Assembly (NCBI RefSeq): GCF_042767895.1
Contig: NC_091551.1
Coordinates: forward strand, 11,141,537 to 11,205,536
DNA: 64,000 nt
Direction of reading: 5' to 3'
Source of the DNA: Penaeus vannamei
Lineage: Eukaryota > Arthropoda > Malacostraca > Decapoda > Penaeidae
Shown here: piece after piece, positions 49,949 to 63,858 of the stretch
Numbering within the stretch: the stretch's first letter is position 1
How the letters are laid out: every line of letters starts with the position of its first letter
Made by a program: the position numbers and the translations under genes
Notes under the pieces: model-generated
What the model was told of the DNA's origin: nothing
The model's input: only the letters and a program-made list of their open reading frames with translations
The model's database searches: none

Positions 49949-50120
49949 GTCACCGTGGCCGAGAGGGTAAGGGCGCCAGATTCGAAACCCGCGATCGCGA
50001 GTTCGAATCTGCAAAAGGGAGCCAAAAGTGCTCCCTCTGATTGCAACCTCGCCCGGGGCTGAAAGACATGAAGAGTCCCGGGCACTAAAAGAGACGCCCG
50101 CCGGGTTGCAATCAGTTTTT
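49949..50120 (+). mobile_element. S unit 16: tRNA-Ser-like Pol III unit
   Basis: Full length; GATTGCAACC, AGTCCCGGGC and GGGCACTAAAAG changes. T5 at 50116-50120. Confidence 0.8.
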
Positions 50121-50814
50121 CCCTATTGTGTATTTTTATGTATGTGTTTGTACTTGTGTGTGTTCGTGTGGGCTATGTGCAACTCATGCTGCTAATAATT
50201 TTTTTTCCTATTTCAGTGCAGGACGTCAAAGGAAGACATATTTCTTTGTAAAATATACGTATATTCAAATGTAATTGCACGTGTACAGAAATATGTCCCT
50301 GAAACTTTATCTCCATTCATGTATGTGTAAATATGTCTATGAATTTGTGTGAAGTAAAATCGAACAAGAAAGGTAAAAGAAAAAAGGCGAAGAAACACAA
50401 AGAATATAGATGAGGAACAAAACAATAACTAAGAAAAAAGTAAGGTGTGAAAATGACAAAAAGTGAAAGGAAAATGTGTCAAAAATGCGATAAAAATTCG
50501 GATAAGAGAATGAAGAGAAACGTCACAATATATATATATATATATAAAGTAGAAAATGCGATAAACATGCGAAAGAAAGACAAATTGTGAAAACACATAA
50601 TAAATACAAACAAACTGGGCAAAAAATTACGTAAACAAATTCGAAAGTATAAGTTAAAGTATAGAATGTACAAATAACAGAATAATATAAATGATGATAA
50701 TGATAATAATAATAATAAAAGAAGCCGCACCGGTTGGAGTGTTCTATCTTGCATTTTGTTTGTGTGTGTATTTGTTTGTATTTATGTGCGTGCGTGTGGG
50801 TCAGGTGCAACTCA
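50121..50814 (+). repeat. P arm, long form (S16)
   Basis: Contains a short (TA)n (50529-50546) instead of the A-rich run of other copies. Confidence 0.75.
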
Positions 50815-51452
50815 TGATTGGTCAACAAAAACACTACCATTTTTTCTGTCAAAAACGTCCTCAATCTGTATCGTTCAGCTTTCAGTAGAATAGCTTATTT
50901 TGCGAGACATATTTGCGAGAATTGTTGTGCAAGACAGCAGTCGAGTAGAGAATAAAGGCTATCACTAGAAGCACTCAGAGGGCGCATACCTCCGCCAAGG
51001 CAATAGGGTCACTGATGCAATAAGAATATTCACACTTGATGCACTGATTATTGCTAATGAAAGAGTGGCCGATAATTTGCAAGGATTACTCGCCCTTTCC
51101 TCACTGTTCCTTTTCTTCCATTTTTTCCTTCGCCAATTTCAGTGAACAAGGCGAAAACGACGTTGTGTGAAAATATATAAAAAGAGGCTGGAATCCTTAA
51201 ATATTACTGTAACTTTTTCCCTTTCACTCTGTTTCCCAGAAGGACTTGCGATTCTCGGCGGCCGATGCGCGCCAGAGATCAGCCTCGGCGTCGACCTCTT
51301 CTTTTGAACTGAAAGCAGTCTTATCATGGGAGACGGACTGGACATTCTGTGGACAGTGGAGGAAGGCGTTATATAGTGGTTTATTTCTTCGCTGTATTAT
51401 AGGATTCGAATATCATTCTCGTTTTGTTTAATTCCTTTCACTTTTACTTTTA
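50815..51452 (+). repeat. U module, copy 4
   Basis: TATATAAAAAGAGG retained. An 18-bp loss after GAACTGAAA keeps the recurring frame open. Confidence 0.7.
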
Positions 51453-51471
51453 CTCTCACTCACTCACTCAC

Positions 51472-51556
<85 letters not shown>

Positions 51557-51590
51557 CTCTCTCGCTCTCGCTCTCGCTTTCTCTCTTTCC
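51453..51590. repeat. (CT)n with CACT and CGCT ends
   Basis: Compound CT run. Confidence 0.95.
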
Positions 51591-51696
51591 TGGCGGGGAT
51601 TTTCATACTGGCCGTTTAGTTCATCCGTGATCAAGCAATTTATGTTTCGGATAATCAGATCCAATAATGGATATACAAGGATGAGAAAGCAGATTG

Positions 51697-51732
<36 letters not shown>

Positions 51733-51735
51733 ATT

Positions 51736-51791
<56 letters not shown>

Positions 51792-51794
<3 letters not shown>

Positions 51795-51852
51795 ACTCGG
51801 GATCGAACCGAGGACCTTGCGCGTGTGAAGCGCACGTACACACACTACGGGA
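51792..51852 (-). pseudogene. tRNA-Val(CAC)-like, copy 2
   Basis: Perfect anticodon arm TGCGC-TTCACAC-GCGCA and perfect T-arm. D-arm reduced to GTGTGTGTAC, so the A box is poor. Confidence 0.65.
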
Positions 51853-52115
51853 AAGTTATTATATTAAGCGTTCACTGTTCAATATTTTGATTTAGGTGCT
51901 GGTTAGTACGAGAGAAAAAGAGAGATAAAAGGGGGGAGGATGACAGATACCGAAAATAAGTGAGATAGAGAGATAGATGAGGATTACCGAAAGAGAGAAA
52001 AAGAAAGTAGGAGAGAATGGTAGATGCGTAGAAATGAAAGAGATGATAATATTACCAGATGTTTCCACTCGGGATCGAACCGAACATGATTGCTTATATC
52101 TATATATATCTATAT

Positions 52116-52116
<1 letters not shown>

Positions 52117-52184
<68 letters not shown>
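52117..52184. repeat. (TA)n microsatellite
   Basis: Second TA tract of V5. Confidence 0.95.
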
Positions 52185-52190
<6 letters not shown>

Positions 52191-53104
52191 CTTATATCTA
52201 TGTTAAAATGTGCAAAACCTCGACTTAAGAGAGGAAATCATTCAAAACATCTTTTTTCCAAGGATGATTAACGAACACCGGAAGTCAGTTGAGACCGAAA
52301 TAAAATGCATGTTACAGAAGAAGGGAATTATTTTTGAATAATAGCGGTTCTCCTGCAGTGCAATGCGGTTCTTCTTTCCCTATTAATGCCACCGCAGTTT
52401 ATGCCTGTGTGTTCGTTTTAATGCTTCGAGGCAGAGAAAGCTGTCCTGTTAACAAGAAAGCAATATTAGGCTTTTGACTTTCCTCATTAATGCGACAGAC
52501 ATTTTCCATTGAAAACTAACAAAATTGATCCTTTTCCGTCAGCTCTTGCAATAATTAATATAATAATAATAATAATGATAATAATAATAATAATAAATAA
52601 ATAAACACAAAAAATAGATATTATTAAAATAGATATCAATATTCTTGATTTTTATCATTATCATCAATATTGTTGTCCTTTTTACTATTGTTATTGTCAT
52701 TTTCATTATTATTATTATCATTCTGATAATTAGTATCATTGCTATTGTTATCATTACTATTGTTATCAGTATTATCATTACTATTATGATCATTATTTCT
52801 TTTTTTTTTATCCATATGAGCATTACTGATTTTTGTTAGCATTATCATTATCAGTATTATTGCTGTTGTTATTATTATTTTCATTATCATTATTGTTCTT
52901 ACTATTATTGTTGCCGTAATCATCTTTCTTTTTATAATCATTATTTCTACTTTTACTATTATCGTTATTTCTATTTTCATTATCATTAATATCGTTATTA
53001 CTATTATCATTACCATATGATTTATTATTATTGCTGCTTATTGGAGCCTTGTCTACATGTGAGAGGAAAAAAACGAAAAAAGAAAAAAATGGTTTACATA
53101 TTCT

Positions 53105-53277
53105 CCTTCGGGAATCGAACCCGGGTCTTTTCATTTTATTTTCTGTATTATCATCATTACCATCAATATTGCTATCAATGTTATCATCATTATCATTTAT
53201 TTTGTTATTTATTGAAAAAAAACGAAAATAAAATTAGTCACTTCCAGCTAGTATCCGCCGGGAATCGAACCTGGGTC
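53105..53277 (-). repeat. Two extra 150-bp T-arm units in Q5
   Basis: Each unit is a T-arm plus a TTTTCATTTTATTTTCTG-type body. The middle one has a T-stem change (AACCTGGG). Confidence 0.7.
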
Positions 53278-53397
53278 TTTTCATTTTATTTTCTGTATTA
53301 TTATCATTACCATCAATATTGCTATCAATGTTATCATCATTATCATCTATATTGTTATTTATTGAAAAAACGAAAAGAAATTAGTCATTTCCAACTG

Positions 53398-53468
53398 GTA
53401 TCCGCCGGGAATCGAACCCGGGTCTACGATTTCTGAGACCGTCGTGCTAACCGTTACATAAAGGCGAA
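53398..53468 (-). pseudogene. tRNA-Gln-like with CAG anticodon loop, Q5
   Basis: Same backbone as the CUG copies, but the loop is CTCAGAA, giving CAG. T-arm perfect. Confidence 0.65.
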
Positions 53469-54295
53469 TTTCTAACACAGATGTTCTTTAATGAGTTGTA
53501 TTATCTTATATAATTTTATATTTCATTTGATTACATTTTTAGATTTTCATTGTCATTGATATTGTTATAACTGTTATTATCATCACCATTATAATCATCA
53601 TTATAATTACCTATTGGAGCCTTGTCTTGATATGACGGAAAAGAACAAGAAAGGAAAAAAATGACGGTAATTATGTTGTTATTATGATCATTATTATGAT
53701 TTTTGTTATCATTATCATTATCAGTACTGTTGCTATCATTGTTATTATTGCTGTTATGATTATTCATAATGTTATTTATTATTATTATAATTGTTCTTAT
53801 CCAATACTATTATTGTTATTATTTTTACTATCATTATTATTAGTATTATTTCCATTATTATCATTACTGTTCTTATCATTCATACTCCTGTCATTAGCAT
53901 TATTAATAATTTTCATTAATATTATTGTTTTAGTAATCATTATCATTATCACGTCTGTTGTTGTTTTTATCATTTTCATTATTGTTATTGTCATTATCAT
54001 CATTTTAACTGTTATTGCTGTTGTTGTGGTTATCATCATTATTATCATTAGTATATTCATTATTGTTACAATTATCATTATCAATATTATCTTTATCATT
54101 ACTGTGTCTGTTCTTATTTCTACTTTTAGCAATATGACCATTATCTTAATTTTCTTTATCATTGAAATTATTATTACTATTATTATCATCATTAAGATAA
54201 CCACCATTATTTTCACCTATTGGAGCCTTCTCTATATGTGAACGAAAAGAACATGAGAACAAAAAAAAAAAAAAAAAAAGGGGGGGGGGTCATCT

Positions 54296-54604
54296 CCAGT
54301 TTTTTATGTGTAAAGAGGAAAATGACAAAATATAGAATCGCTTCTTGAAAATTTTGAATGTGAAAAATATTGCTTTGGTTTTCATTAATTTTCTTCTACA
54401 GAGTAAGACACCCAACGGCACACACACTCACACGAGGCAGAGACAGGAACAGAAAAGGAGGTGAGAGATCATGCAAGAAATGCAGTCTTGGATCTAATAC
54501 TGCACACCTTTAACCCTTTATAAAGATGGACACGAAATTTTATTTTCGAAATGCTGTTGACCTCGATAGTGTCAACGTTGACACTAAAGGTAGCTGACGA
54601 GCCA
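54296..54604 (+). repeat. X linker, copy 4
   Basis: Perfect 18-bp palindrome at 54568-54585. TTCCGTTGCGTGTGAATG segment deleted. Confidence 0.7.
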
Positions 54605-54744
54605 CACACACACACACATACACACACACTCACTCACACACTCACGCACGCACGCACGCACACACACACGCACGTACACGTGCACACAAATGAATACACA
54701 AATGTTGCATAAAAGCCTCTCCCAAACCATATCTGTTGCCCCTC

Positions 54745-54915
54745 GTCACCGTGGCCGAGAGGGTAAGGGCGCCAGATTCGAAACTCGCGATCGCGAGTTC
54801 GAATCTGCAAAAGGGAGCCAAAAGTGCTCCCTCTGGTTGCAACCTCGCCCGGGGCTGAAAGACATGAAGAGCCCCGGGCACAAAAAGAGACGCCCGCCGG
54901 GTTGCAATCAGTTTT
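54745..54915 (+). mobile_element. S unit 17: tRNA-Ser-like Pol III unit, palindromic variant
   Basis: Carries the same C-to-T palindrome-completing change as S14. The stop is only T4 (54912-54915), weaker than the T5 elsewhere. Confidence 0.78.
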
Positions 54916-55644
54916 CCCTATTGTGTATTTTATGTGTTTGTACTTGTGTGTGTTCGTGTGGGCTATGTGCAACTCATGCTGCTAATAATTTTTTTTCCTG
55001 TTTCAGTGCAGGACGTCTAAGGAAGACGTATTTCTTTGTAAAATATACGTATATTCAAATGTAATTGCACGTGTACAGAAATATGTCCCTGAAACTTTAT
55101 CTCCATTCATGTATGTGTAAATATGTCTATGAATTTGTGTGAAGTAAAATCGAACAAGAAAGGTAAAGGAAAAAGGCGAAGAAACATAAAGAATATAGAT
55201 GAGGAACAAAACAATAACTAAGAAAAAAGTAAGGTGTGAAAATGACAAAAAGTGAAAGTAGAAAATGTGTCAAAAATGCGATAAAAATTCGGATAAGAAA
55301 ATGAAGAGAAACGTCACAATATTAATAACAAAAATAAATAAATAAATAAATAAATAAAAATAAAGGAGAGTAGAAAATGCGATAAACATGCGAAAGAAAG
55401 ACAAATTGTGAAAACAAATAATAAATACAAAAAACGGCTAAAAATTACGTAAACAAATTCGAAAGTATAAGTTAAAGTATAGAAAGTACAGACAAATAAA
55501 AGAACAATAATATAAATGATGATAATGATAATAATAATAATAATAAAAGAAGCCGCACCGGTTGGATTGTTTTACCTTGTGTTTTGTTTGTGTGTGTATT
55601 TGTTTGTATTTATGTGCGTGCGTGTGGGTCAGGTGCAACTCATG
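54916..55644 (+). repeat. P arm, long form (S17)
   Basis: Contains an (AAAT)n run at about 55329-55356. Confidence 0.75.
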
Positions 55645-56301
55645 ATTGGTCAACAAAAACTACCATTTTTTCTGTCAAAAACGTCCTCAATCTGTATCGT
55701 TCAGCTTTCAGTAGAATAGCTTATTTTGCGAGACAAATTTGCGAGAATTGTTGTGCAAGACAGCAGTCGAGGAGAGAATATCGGCTATCACTAGAAGCAC
55801 TCAGAGGGCGCATACCTCCGCCAAGGCAATAGGGTCACGGATGCAATAAGAATATTCACACTTGATGCACTGATTATTGCAAATGAAAGAGTGGCCGATA
55901 ATTTGCAAGGATTACTCGCCCTTTCCTCACTGATCCTTTTCTTCCATTTTTTCCTTCGCCAATTTCAGTGAACACAAGGCGAAAACGACGTTGAGTGCGA
56001 AAACATGTAAAAAGAGGCTGGAATCCTGAAATATTACTGTTACTTTTTCCCTTTCACTCTGTTTCCCAGAAGGCCTTGCGATTCTCGGAGGCCGATGCGC
56101 GCCAGAGATCAGCCTCGGCGTCGACCTCTTCTTTTGAACTGAAAGCACGAGAAGGCCAGAGAGCAGTCTTATCAAGGGAGACGGACTGGACATTCTGTGG
56201 GCAGTGGAGGAAGGCGTTATATAGTGGTTTATTTCTTCGCTGTATTATCGGATTCGAATATCATTCTCGTTTTGTTTAATTCCTTTCACTTTTACTTTTA
56301 C

Positions 56302-56302
<1 letters not shown>
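55645..56302 (+). repeat. U module, copy 5
   Basis: TATA-like site lost (CATGTAAAAAGAGG). Confidence 0.7.

Positions 56303-56340
<38 letters not shown>
56303..56340. repeat. (GTCT)n microsatellite
   Basis: Nine GTCT units where other copies have CT; a CT run follows to 56400. Confidence 0.97.
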
Positions 56341-56356
<16 letters not shown>

Positions 56357-56370
56357 TACTCTCTCTCTCT

Positions 56371-56400
<30 letters not shown>

Positions 56401-56403
<3 letters not shown>

Positions 56404-56508
56404 GGCGGGGATTTTCCTACTGGCCGTTTAGTTCATCCGTGATCAAGAAATTAATGTTTCGGATAATCAGATCCAATAATGGATGTACAAGGATGAGAAA
56501 GCAGATAG

Positions 56509-56577
<69 letters not shown>

Positions 56578-57313
56578 ACTCGGGATCAAACCGAGGACCT
56601 TGCGCGTGTGAAGCGCACGTACACACACTAAGGGAAGGTTATTATATTAAGCGTTCATTGTTCAATATTTTGATTTAGATACTGGTTAATACAAGAGAAA
56701 AAGAGAGATAAAAGGGGGGAGGATGACAGATACCGAAAATAAGTGAGATAGAGAGATAGATGAGGATTACCGAAAGAGAGAAAAAGAAAGTAGGAGAGAG
56801 AATGGTAGATGCGTAGAAATGAAAGAGATTATAATATTGCCAGATGTTTTCGCTCGGGATCGAACCGAACATGACTGCTTATATCTATATATATCTATAT
56901 ATTATATATATATTTATATCTTATATCTATGTTAAAATGACGGATAAGAACTATGCTCTTCCTAGCCGCATGTGCAAAACCTCGACTTAAGAGAGGAAAT
57001 AATTCAAAACATCTTTTTTTTCCAAGGATGATTAACGAACACCGGAAGTCCGTTAAGCCCGAAATAAAACGCATTGTTACAGAAGGGAATTATTTTTTTT
57101 AAATAATAGCGGTTCTCCTGCAGTGCAATGCGGTTCTTCGTCCCCTATTAATGCCACCGCAGTTTATGCCTGTGTGTTCGTTTTAATGCTCCGAGGCAGA
57201 GAAAGCTGTCCTGTTAACAAGAAAGGATTATTAGGCTTTTGACTTTCCTCATCAATGCGACAGACATTTTCCACTGAAAGCTAACAAAGTTGATGCTTTT
57301 CCGTCAGCTCTTC

Positions 57314-57316
<3 letters not shown>
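56401..57316 (+). repeat. V module, copy 6
   Basis: Complete module; second TA tract much shorter (about 56905-56919). Confidence 0.75.
56575..56635 (-). pseudogene. tRNA-Val(CAC)-like, copy 3
   Basis: Anticodon arm perfect, but the T-loop base change (GGTTTGATCCC) destroys the invariant TTCGA of the B box. Confidence 0.65.
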
Positions 57317-57383
<67 letters not shown>

Positions 57384-57468
57384 GATAATGATAATGATAA
57401 TGATAATGATAATGATAATGATAATGATAATGATAATGATAATGATAATGATAATGATAATGATAATG

Positions 57469-57497
<29 letters not shown>
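57317..57497. repeat. (TA)n then (GATAAT)n array
   Basis: TA run followed by about 23 units of a pure hexanucleotide at the place of the AAT tract in other units. Confidence 0.97.
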
Positions 57498-57499
<2 letters not shown>

Positions 57500-57926
57500 A
57501 AATAATAAATAAATAAATTGTCATTTTCATTATTATTATTATTCTGATAATTAGTATCATTGCTATTGTTATCATTACTATTGTTATCAGTATTATCATT
57601 ACTATTAGGATCATTATTTCTTTTTTTTAATCCATATGAACATTACTGATTTTTGTTAGCATTATCATTATCAGTATTATTGCTGTTGTTATTATTATTT
57701 TCATTATCATTATTGTTGTTCTTACTATTATTGTTGCCATAATCATCTTTCTTTTTATAATCATTATTTCTACTTTTACTATTATCGTTATTTATATTTT
57801 CATTATCATTAATATCGTTATTACTATTATCATTACCATATAATTTATTATTATTGCTGCTTATTGGAGCCTTGTCTACATGTGAGGAAAAAAACGAAAA
57901 AAAGAAAAAAATGGTTGACATATTCT

Positions 57927-58098
57927 CCTTCGGGAATCGAACCCGGGTCTTTTCATTTTATTTTCTGTATTATCATCATTACCATCAAAATTGCTATCAA
58001 TGTTATCATCATTATCATTTATATTGTTATTTATTGAAAAAAACGAAAATAAAATTAGTCATTTCCAGCTAGTATCCGCCGGGAATCGAACCCGGGTC
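57927..58098 (-). repeat. Two extra 150-bp T-arm units in Q6
   Basis: Both with intact T-arms; unit spacing 149 and 156 bp. Confidence 0.7.
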
Positions 58099-58227
58099 TT
58101 TTCATTTTATTTTCTGGATTATTATCATTACCATCAATATTACTATCAATGTTATCATCATCATTATCATTTATATTGTTATTTATTGAAGAAAAAAAAA
58201 CGAAAAGAAATTAGTCATTTCCTGTTA

Positions 58228-58298
58228 GTATCCGCCGGGAATCGAACCCGGGTCTACGATTTCAGAAACCGTCGTGCTAACCGTTACATAAAGTTGAA
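58228..58298 (-). pseudogene. tRNA-Gln(CUG)-like, Q6
   Basis: Loop TTCTGAA (CUG), T-arm perfect, 5' strand changed to TTCAACT. Confidence 0.65.
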
Positions 58299-59156
58299 TT
58301 TCTTACACTGATGTTCTTTAATGAGTTGTATTATCTTATATTATTTTATATTTCATTTGATTACATTTTTAGATTTTCATTGTCACTGATATTGTTATAA
58401 CTGTTATTATCATCACCATTATAATCATCATTATTATTACCTATTGGAGCCTTGTCTTGATATGACGGAAAAGAACAAGAAAGGAAAAGACGGTAATTAT
58501 GTTGTTATTATGATCATTATTATGATTTTTGTTATCATTATCATTATTATGATTTTTGTTATCATTATCATTATTATGATTTTTGTTATCATTATCATTA
58601 TCAGTACTGTTGTTATCATTGTTATTATTGCTGTTATGATTATTCATAATGTTATTCTTTATTATTATTATAATTGCTCTTATTATCCAATACTATTATT
58701 GTTATTATTTTACTATCATTATTATTAGTATTATTTCCATTATTATCATTACTGTTCTTATCATTCTTATTCCTATTATTAGCATTATTAATAATTTTCA
58801 TTAATATTATTGTGTTTGTAATCATTATCATTATCACGTCTGTTGTTGTTTTTATCATTTTCATTATTGTTATTACCATTATCATCATTATAACTATGCT
58901 GTTGTTGTGGTTATCATCATTATCATTAGTATATTCATTATTGTTACAATTATCATTATCAATATTATCTTTATTATTACTGTCTGTTCTTATTTCTACT
59001 TTTAGTAATATTACCATTATCTTAATTTTCATTACCATTGATATTATTATTACTATTATTATCATTAAAATATCCACCATTATTGTCACCTATTGGAGCC
59101 TTCTCTATATGTGAACGAAAAGAACATGAAAAGAACAAAAAAAGGGGGGGGGTCAT

Positions 59157-59208
59157 CTCCGCCGGGAATCGAACCCGGGTCTACGGATTCAGAGACCGAG
59201 TGGATCAG
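59157..59208 (-). pseudogene. Chimeric tRNA-like: Gln 3' half joined to Ser-like A-box stub
   Basis: On the + strand GAGACCG of the Gln-like anticodon arm runs into AGTGGATCAG of the A-box stub. CCG is common to both parents. T-arm intact. Confidence 0.7.
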
Positions 59209-59360
59209 TTTTATCATCACTATCGTCATTGTCATATAACCATGATCAGTAACATGTGGGCACACATACAGATAGACACACACACGCACGTACACATGCA
59301 CACAAATGAACACACAAATGTTGGATAAAACCCTCTCCCAATCCTTATTTGTTGCCCCTC

Positions 59361-59532
59361 GTCACCGTGGCCGAGAGGGTAAGGGCGCCAGATTCGAAAC
59401 CCGCGATCGCGAGTTCGAATCTGCAAAAGGGAGCCAAAAGTGCTCCCTCTGGTTGCAACCTCGCCCGGGGCTGAAAGACATGAAGAGCCCCGGGCACAAA
59501 AAGAGACGCCCGCCGGGTTGCAATCAGTTTTT
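59361..59532 (+). mobile_element. S unit 18: tRNA-Ser-like Pol III unit
   Basis: Full length, hairpins intact, T5 at 59528-59532. Confidence 0.8.
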
Positions 59533-60231
59533 CCCTATTGTGTATTTTTATATATGTGTTTGTACTTGTGTGTGTTCGTGTGGGCTATGTGCAACTCATA
59601 CTGCTAATATTTTTTTTTTCCTATTTCAGTGCAGGGCGTCAAAGTAAGACATATTTCTTTGTAAAATATACATATATTCAAATGTAATTGCACGTGTACA
59701 GAAATATGTCCCTGAAACTTTATCTCCATTCATGTATGTGTAAATATGTCTATGAATTTGTGTGAAGTAAAATCGAACAAGAAAGGTAAAAGAAAAAAGG
59801 CGAAGAAACACAAAGAATATAGATGAGGAACAAAACAATAACTAAGAAAAAAAGTAAGGTGTGAAAATGACAAAAAGTGAAAGGAAAATGTGTCAAAAAT
59901 GCGATAAAAATTCGGATAAGAGAATGAAGAGAAACGTCACCCAAAAAAAAAAAATAAAATAAAGTAGAAAATGCGATAAACGTGCGAAAGAAAGACAAAT
60001 TGTGAAAACAAATAATAAATACAAACAAACTGGGCAAAAAATTACGTAAACAAATTCAAAAGTATAAGTTAAAGTATAGAAAGTACAAATAAAAGAACAA
60101 TAATATAAATGATGATGATAATAATAATAATAATAAAAGAAGCCGCACCGGTTGGAATGTTTTACCTTGCGTTTTATTTGTGTGTGTTTGTTTGTATTTA
60201 CGTGCGTGCGTGTGGGTCAGGTGCAGCTCAT
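59533..60231 (+). repeat. P arm, long form (S18)
   Basis: Complete arm ending GTGCAGCTCATGA. Confidence 0.75.
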
Positions 60232-60992
<761 letters not shown>

Positions 60993-61096
60993 TGGCGGGG
61001 ATTTTCATACTGGCCGTTTAATTCATCCGTGATCAAGCAATTTATTTCGGATAATCAGATCCAATAATGGATATACAAGGATGAGAAAGCAGATAG

Positions 61097-61315
<219 letters not shown>

Positions 61316-61578
61316 AAGTTATTATATTAAGCGTTCATTGTTCAATATTTTGATTTAGATACTGGTTAATACGAGAGAAAAAGAGAGATAAAAGGGGGGA
61401 GGATGACAGGTACCGAAGATAAGTGAGATAGAGAGAGATGAGGATTACCGAAAGAGAGAAAAAGAAAGTAGGAGAGAGAATGGGAGATGCGTAGAAATGA
61501 AAGAGATTATAATATTGCCAGATGTTTTCGCTCGGGATCGAACCGAACATGACTGCTTATATCTATATGTATCTATAT

Positions 61579-61639
<61 letters not shown>

Positions 61640-62039
61640 CTTATATCTATGTTAAAATGACGGATAAGAACTATGTTCTTCCTAGCCGCATGTGCAAAAC
61701 CTCGACTTAAGAGAGGAAATCATTCAAAACATCTTTTTTCCAAGGATGATTAACGAACACCGGAAGTCAGTTAAGACCGAAAGAAAACGCATGTTACAGA
61801 AGAAGGGAATTATTCTTTAAATAATAGCGGTTCTCTTTCAGTGCAATACGGTTCTTCTTTCCCTATTAATGCCACCGCAGTTTATGCCTGTGTATTCGTT
61901 TTCATGCTCCGAGGCAGAGAAAGCTGTCCTGTTAACAAAAGAGGAATGTTAGGCTTTTGACTTCCCTCATTAATGCGACAGACATTTTCCATTGAAAACT
62001 AACAAAGTTGATCCTTTTCCGTCAGCTCTTGCAATAATT

Positions 62040-62060
62040 ATAATGATGATAATGATAATG

Positions 62061-62090
<30 letters not shown>
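62040..62090. repeat. (GATAAT)n microsatellite
   Basis: Short version of the hexanucleotide array at 57356. Confidence 0.95.
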
Positions 62091-62092
<2 letters not shown>

Positions 62093-62628
62093 TATAAATA
62101 AATAAATAAATTAACATAAAAAATAGATAATATTATTAAAATAGATATAATTGTTATTGTCGTCGTTATTATCAATATTCTTGATTTTTATCATTATCAT
62201 CAATATTGTTGTCCTTCTTACTATTGTTATTGTCATTTTCATTATTATTATTATCATTGCTATTGTTATCATTACTATTGTTATCAGTATTATCATTACT
62301 ATTATGATCATTATTTCTTTCTTTTTATCCATATGAGCATTACTGATTTTTGTTAGCATTATCATTATCATTATTATTGCTGTTGTTATTATTATTTTCA
62401 TTATCATTATTGTTGTTCTTACTATTATTTTTGCCGTAATCATCTTTCTTTTTATAATCATTATTTCTACTTTTACTATTATCGTTATTTCTATTTTCAT
62501 TATCATTAATATCGTTATTACTATTATCATTACCATATAATTTATTATTATTGCTGCTTATTGGAGCCTTGTCTACATGTGAGAGGAAAAAAAAAACGAA
62601 AAAAAGAAAAAAAAGGTTTACATATTCT

Positions 62629-62801
62629 CCTTCGGGAATCGAACCCCGGTCTTTTCATTTTATTTTCTGTATTATTATCATTACCATCAATATTGCTATC
62701 AATGTTATCATCATTATCATCTATATTGTTATTTATTAAAAAAAAAAAAAGAAAAAAATTGTCATTTCCAGCAAGTATCCGCCGGGAATCGAACCCGGGT
62801 C
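62629..62801 (-). repeat. Two extra 150-bp T-arm units in Q7
   Basis: First unit has a T-stem shift (ACCCCGG). The second is intact. Confidence 0.7.
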
Positions 62802-62923
62802 TTTTAATTTTATTTTCTGTATTATTGTCATTACCATCAATATTGCTATCAATGTTATCATCATTATCATTTATATTGTTATTTATTGAAAAAAACGAAA
62901 ATAAAATGAGTCATTTCCAACTG

Positions 62924-62994
62924 GTATCCGCCGGGAATCGAACCCGGGTTTACGATTTGAGAGACCGTCGTGCTAACCGTTACATAAAGTTGAA
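62924..62994 (-). pseudogene. tRNA-Gln-like with CUC anticodon loop, Q7
   Basis: Loop CTCTCAA would read CUC. T-stem has one change (AACCCGGGTTT). Confidence 0.6.
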
Positions 62995-63806
62995 TTTCTT
63001 ACACTGATGTTCTTTAATGAGTTGTATTATCTTATATTATTTTATATTTCATTTGATTACATTTTTAGATTTTCATTGTCATTGATATTGTTATAACTGT
63101 TATTATCATCACCATTATAATCATCATTATAATTACCTATTGGAGCCTTGTCTTGATATGACGGAAAAGAACAAGAAAGGAAAAAATGACGGTAATTATG
63201 TTATTATGATCATTATTATGATTTTTGTTATCATTATCATTATCAGTACTGTTGTTATCATTGTTATTATTGCTGTTATGATTATTCATAATGTTATTCT
63301 TTATTATTATTATAATTGCTCTTATTATCCAATACTATTATTGTTATTATTTTTACTATCATTATTATTAGTATTATTTCCATTATTATCATTACTGTTC
63401 TTATCATTCTTATTCCTATTATTAGCATTATTAATAATTTTCATTAATATTATTGTGTTTGTAATCATTATCATTATCACGTCTGTTGTTGTTTTTATCA
63501 TTTTCATTATTGTTATTACCATTATCATCATTATAACTATGCTGTTGTTGTGGTTATCATCATTATTATCATTAGTATATTCATTATTGTTACAATTATC
63601 ATTATCAATATTATCTTTATTATTACTGTCTGTTCTTATTTCTACTTTTAGTAATATTACCATTATCTTAATTTTCATTACCATTGATATTATTATTACT
63701 ATTATTATCATTAAAATATCCACCATTATTGTCACCTATTGGAGCCTTCTCTATATGTGAACGAAAAGAACATGAAAAGAACAAAAAAAGGGGGGGGGGT
63801 CATCTT

Positions 63807-63858
63807 CTCCGCCGGGAATCGAACCCGGGTCTACGGATTCAGAGACCGAGTGGATCAG
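63807..63858 (-). pseudogene. Chimeric tRNA-like, second copy
   Basis: Same Gln/A-box-stub fusion as at 59157, so the chimera arose once and was then copied with its macro-unit. The window ends just before the next expected S unit. Confidence 0.7.

Larger units (their letters stand above)
51591..52555 (+). repeat. V module, copy 5
   Basis: The ATT triplet run and TA tract come before the Val-like part. The second T-arm (52065-52085) has CCACTC like the first, which suggests gene conversion between the two. The GACGGATAAGAAC segment is missing. Confidence 0.75.
52600..54290 (+). repeat. Q module, copy 5 (three-unit form)
   Basis: Three T-arm units (GGGAATC at 53110, 53260 and 53407), then the AAT-rich part. 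Ends in a long A run and G9. Confidence 0.75.
57515..59154 (+). repeat. Q module, copy 6 (three-unit form)
   Basis: First ~100 bp of Q missing. Three T-arm units (57932, 58081, 58237). A 30-bp ATTATTATGATTTTTGTTATC-type unit is triplicated near 58510-58600. Confidence 0.75.
62110..63804 (+). repeat. Q module, copy 7 (three-unit form)
   Basis: T-arm units at 62634, 62784 and 62933 (spacing 150 and 149 bp). Very close to copy 6 in its second half. Confidence 0.75.
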
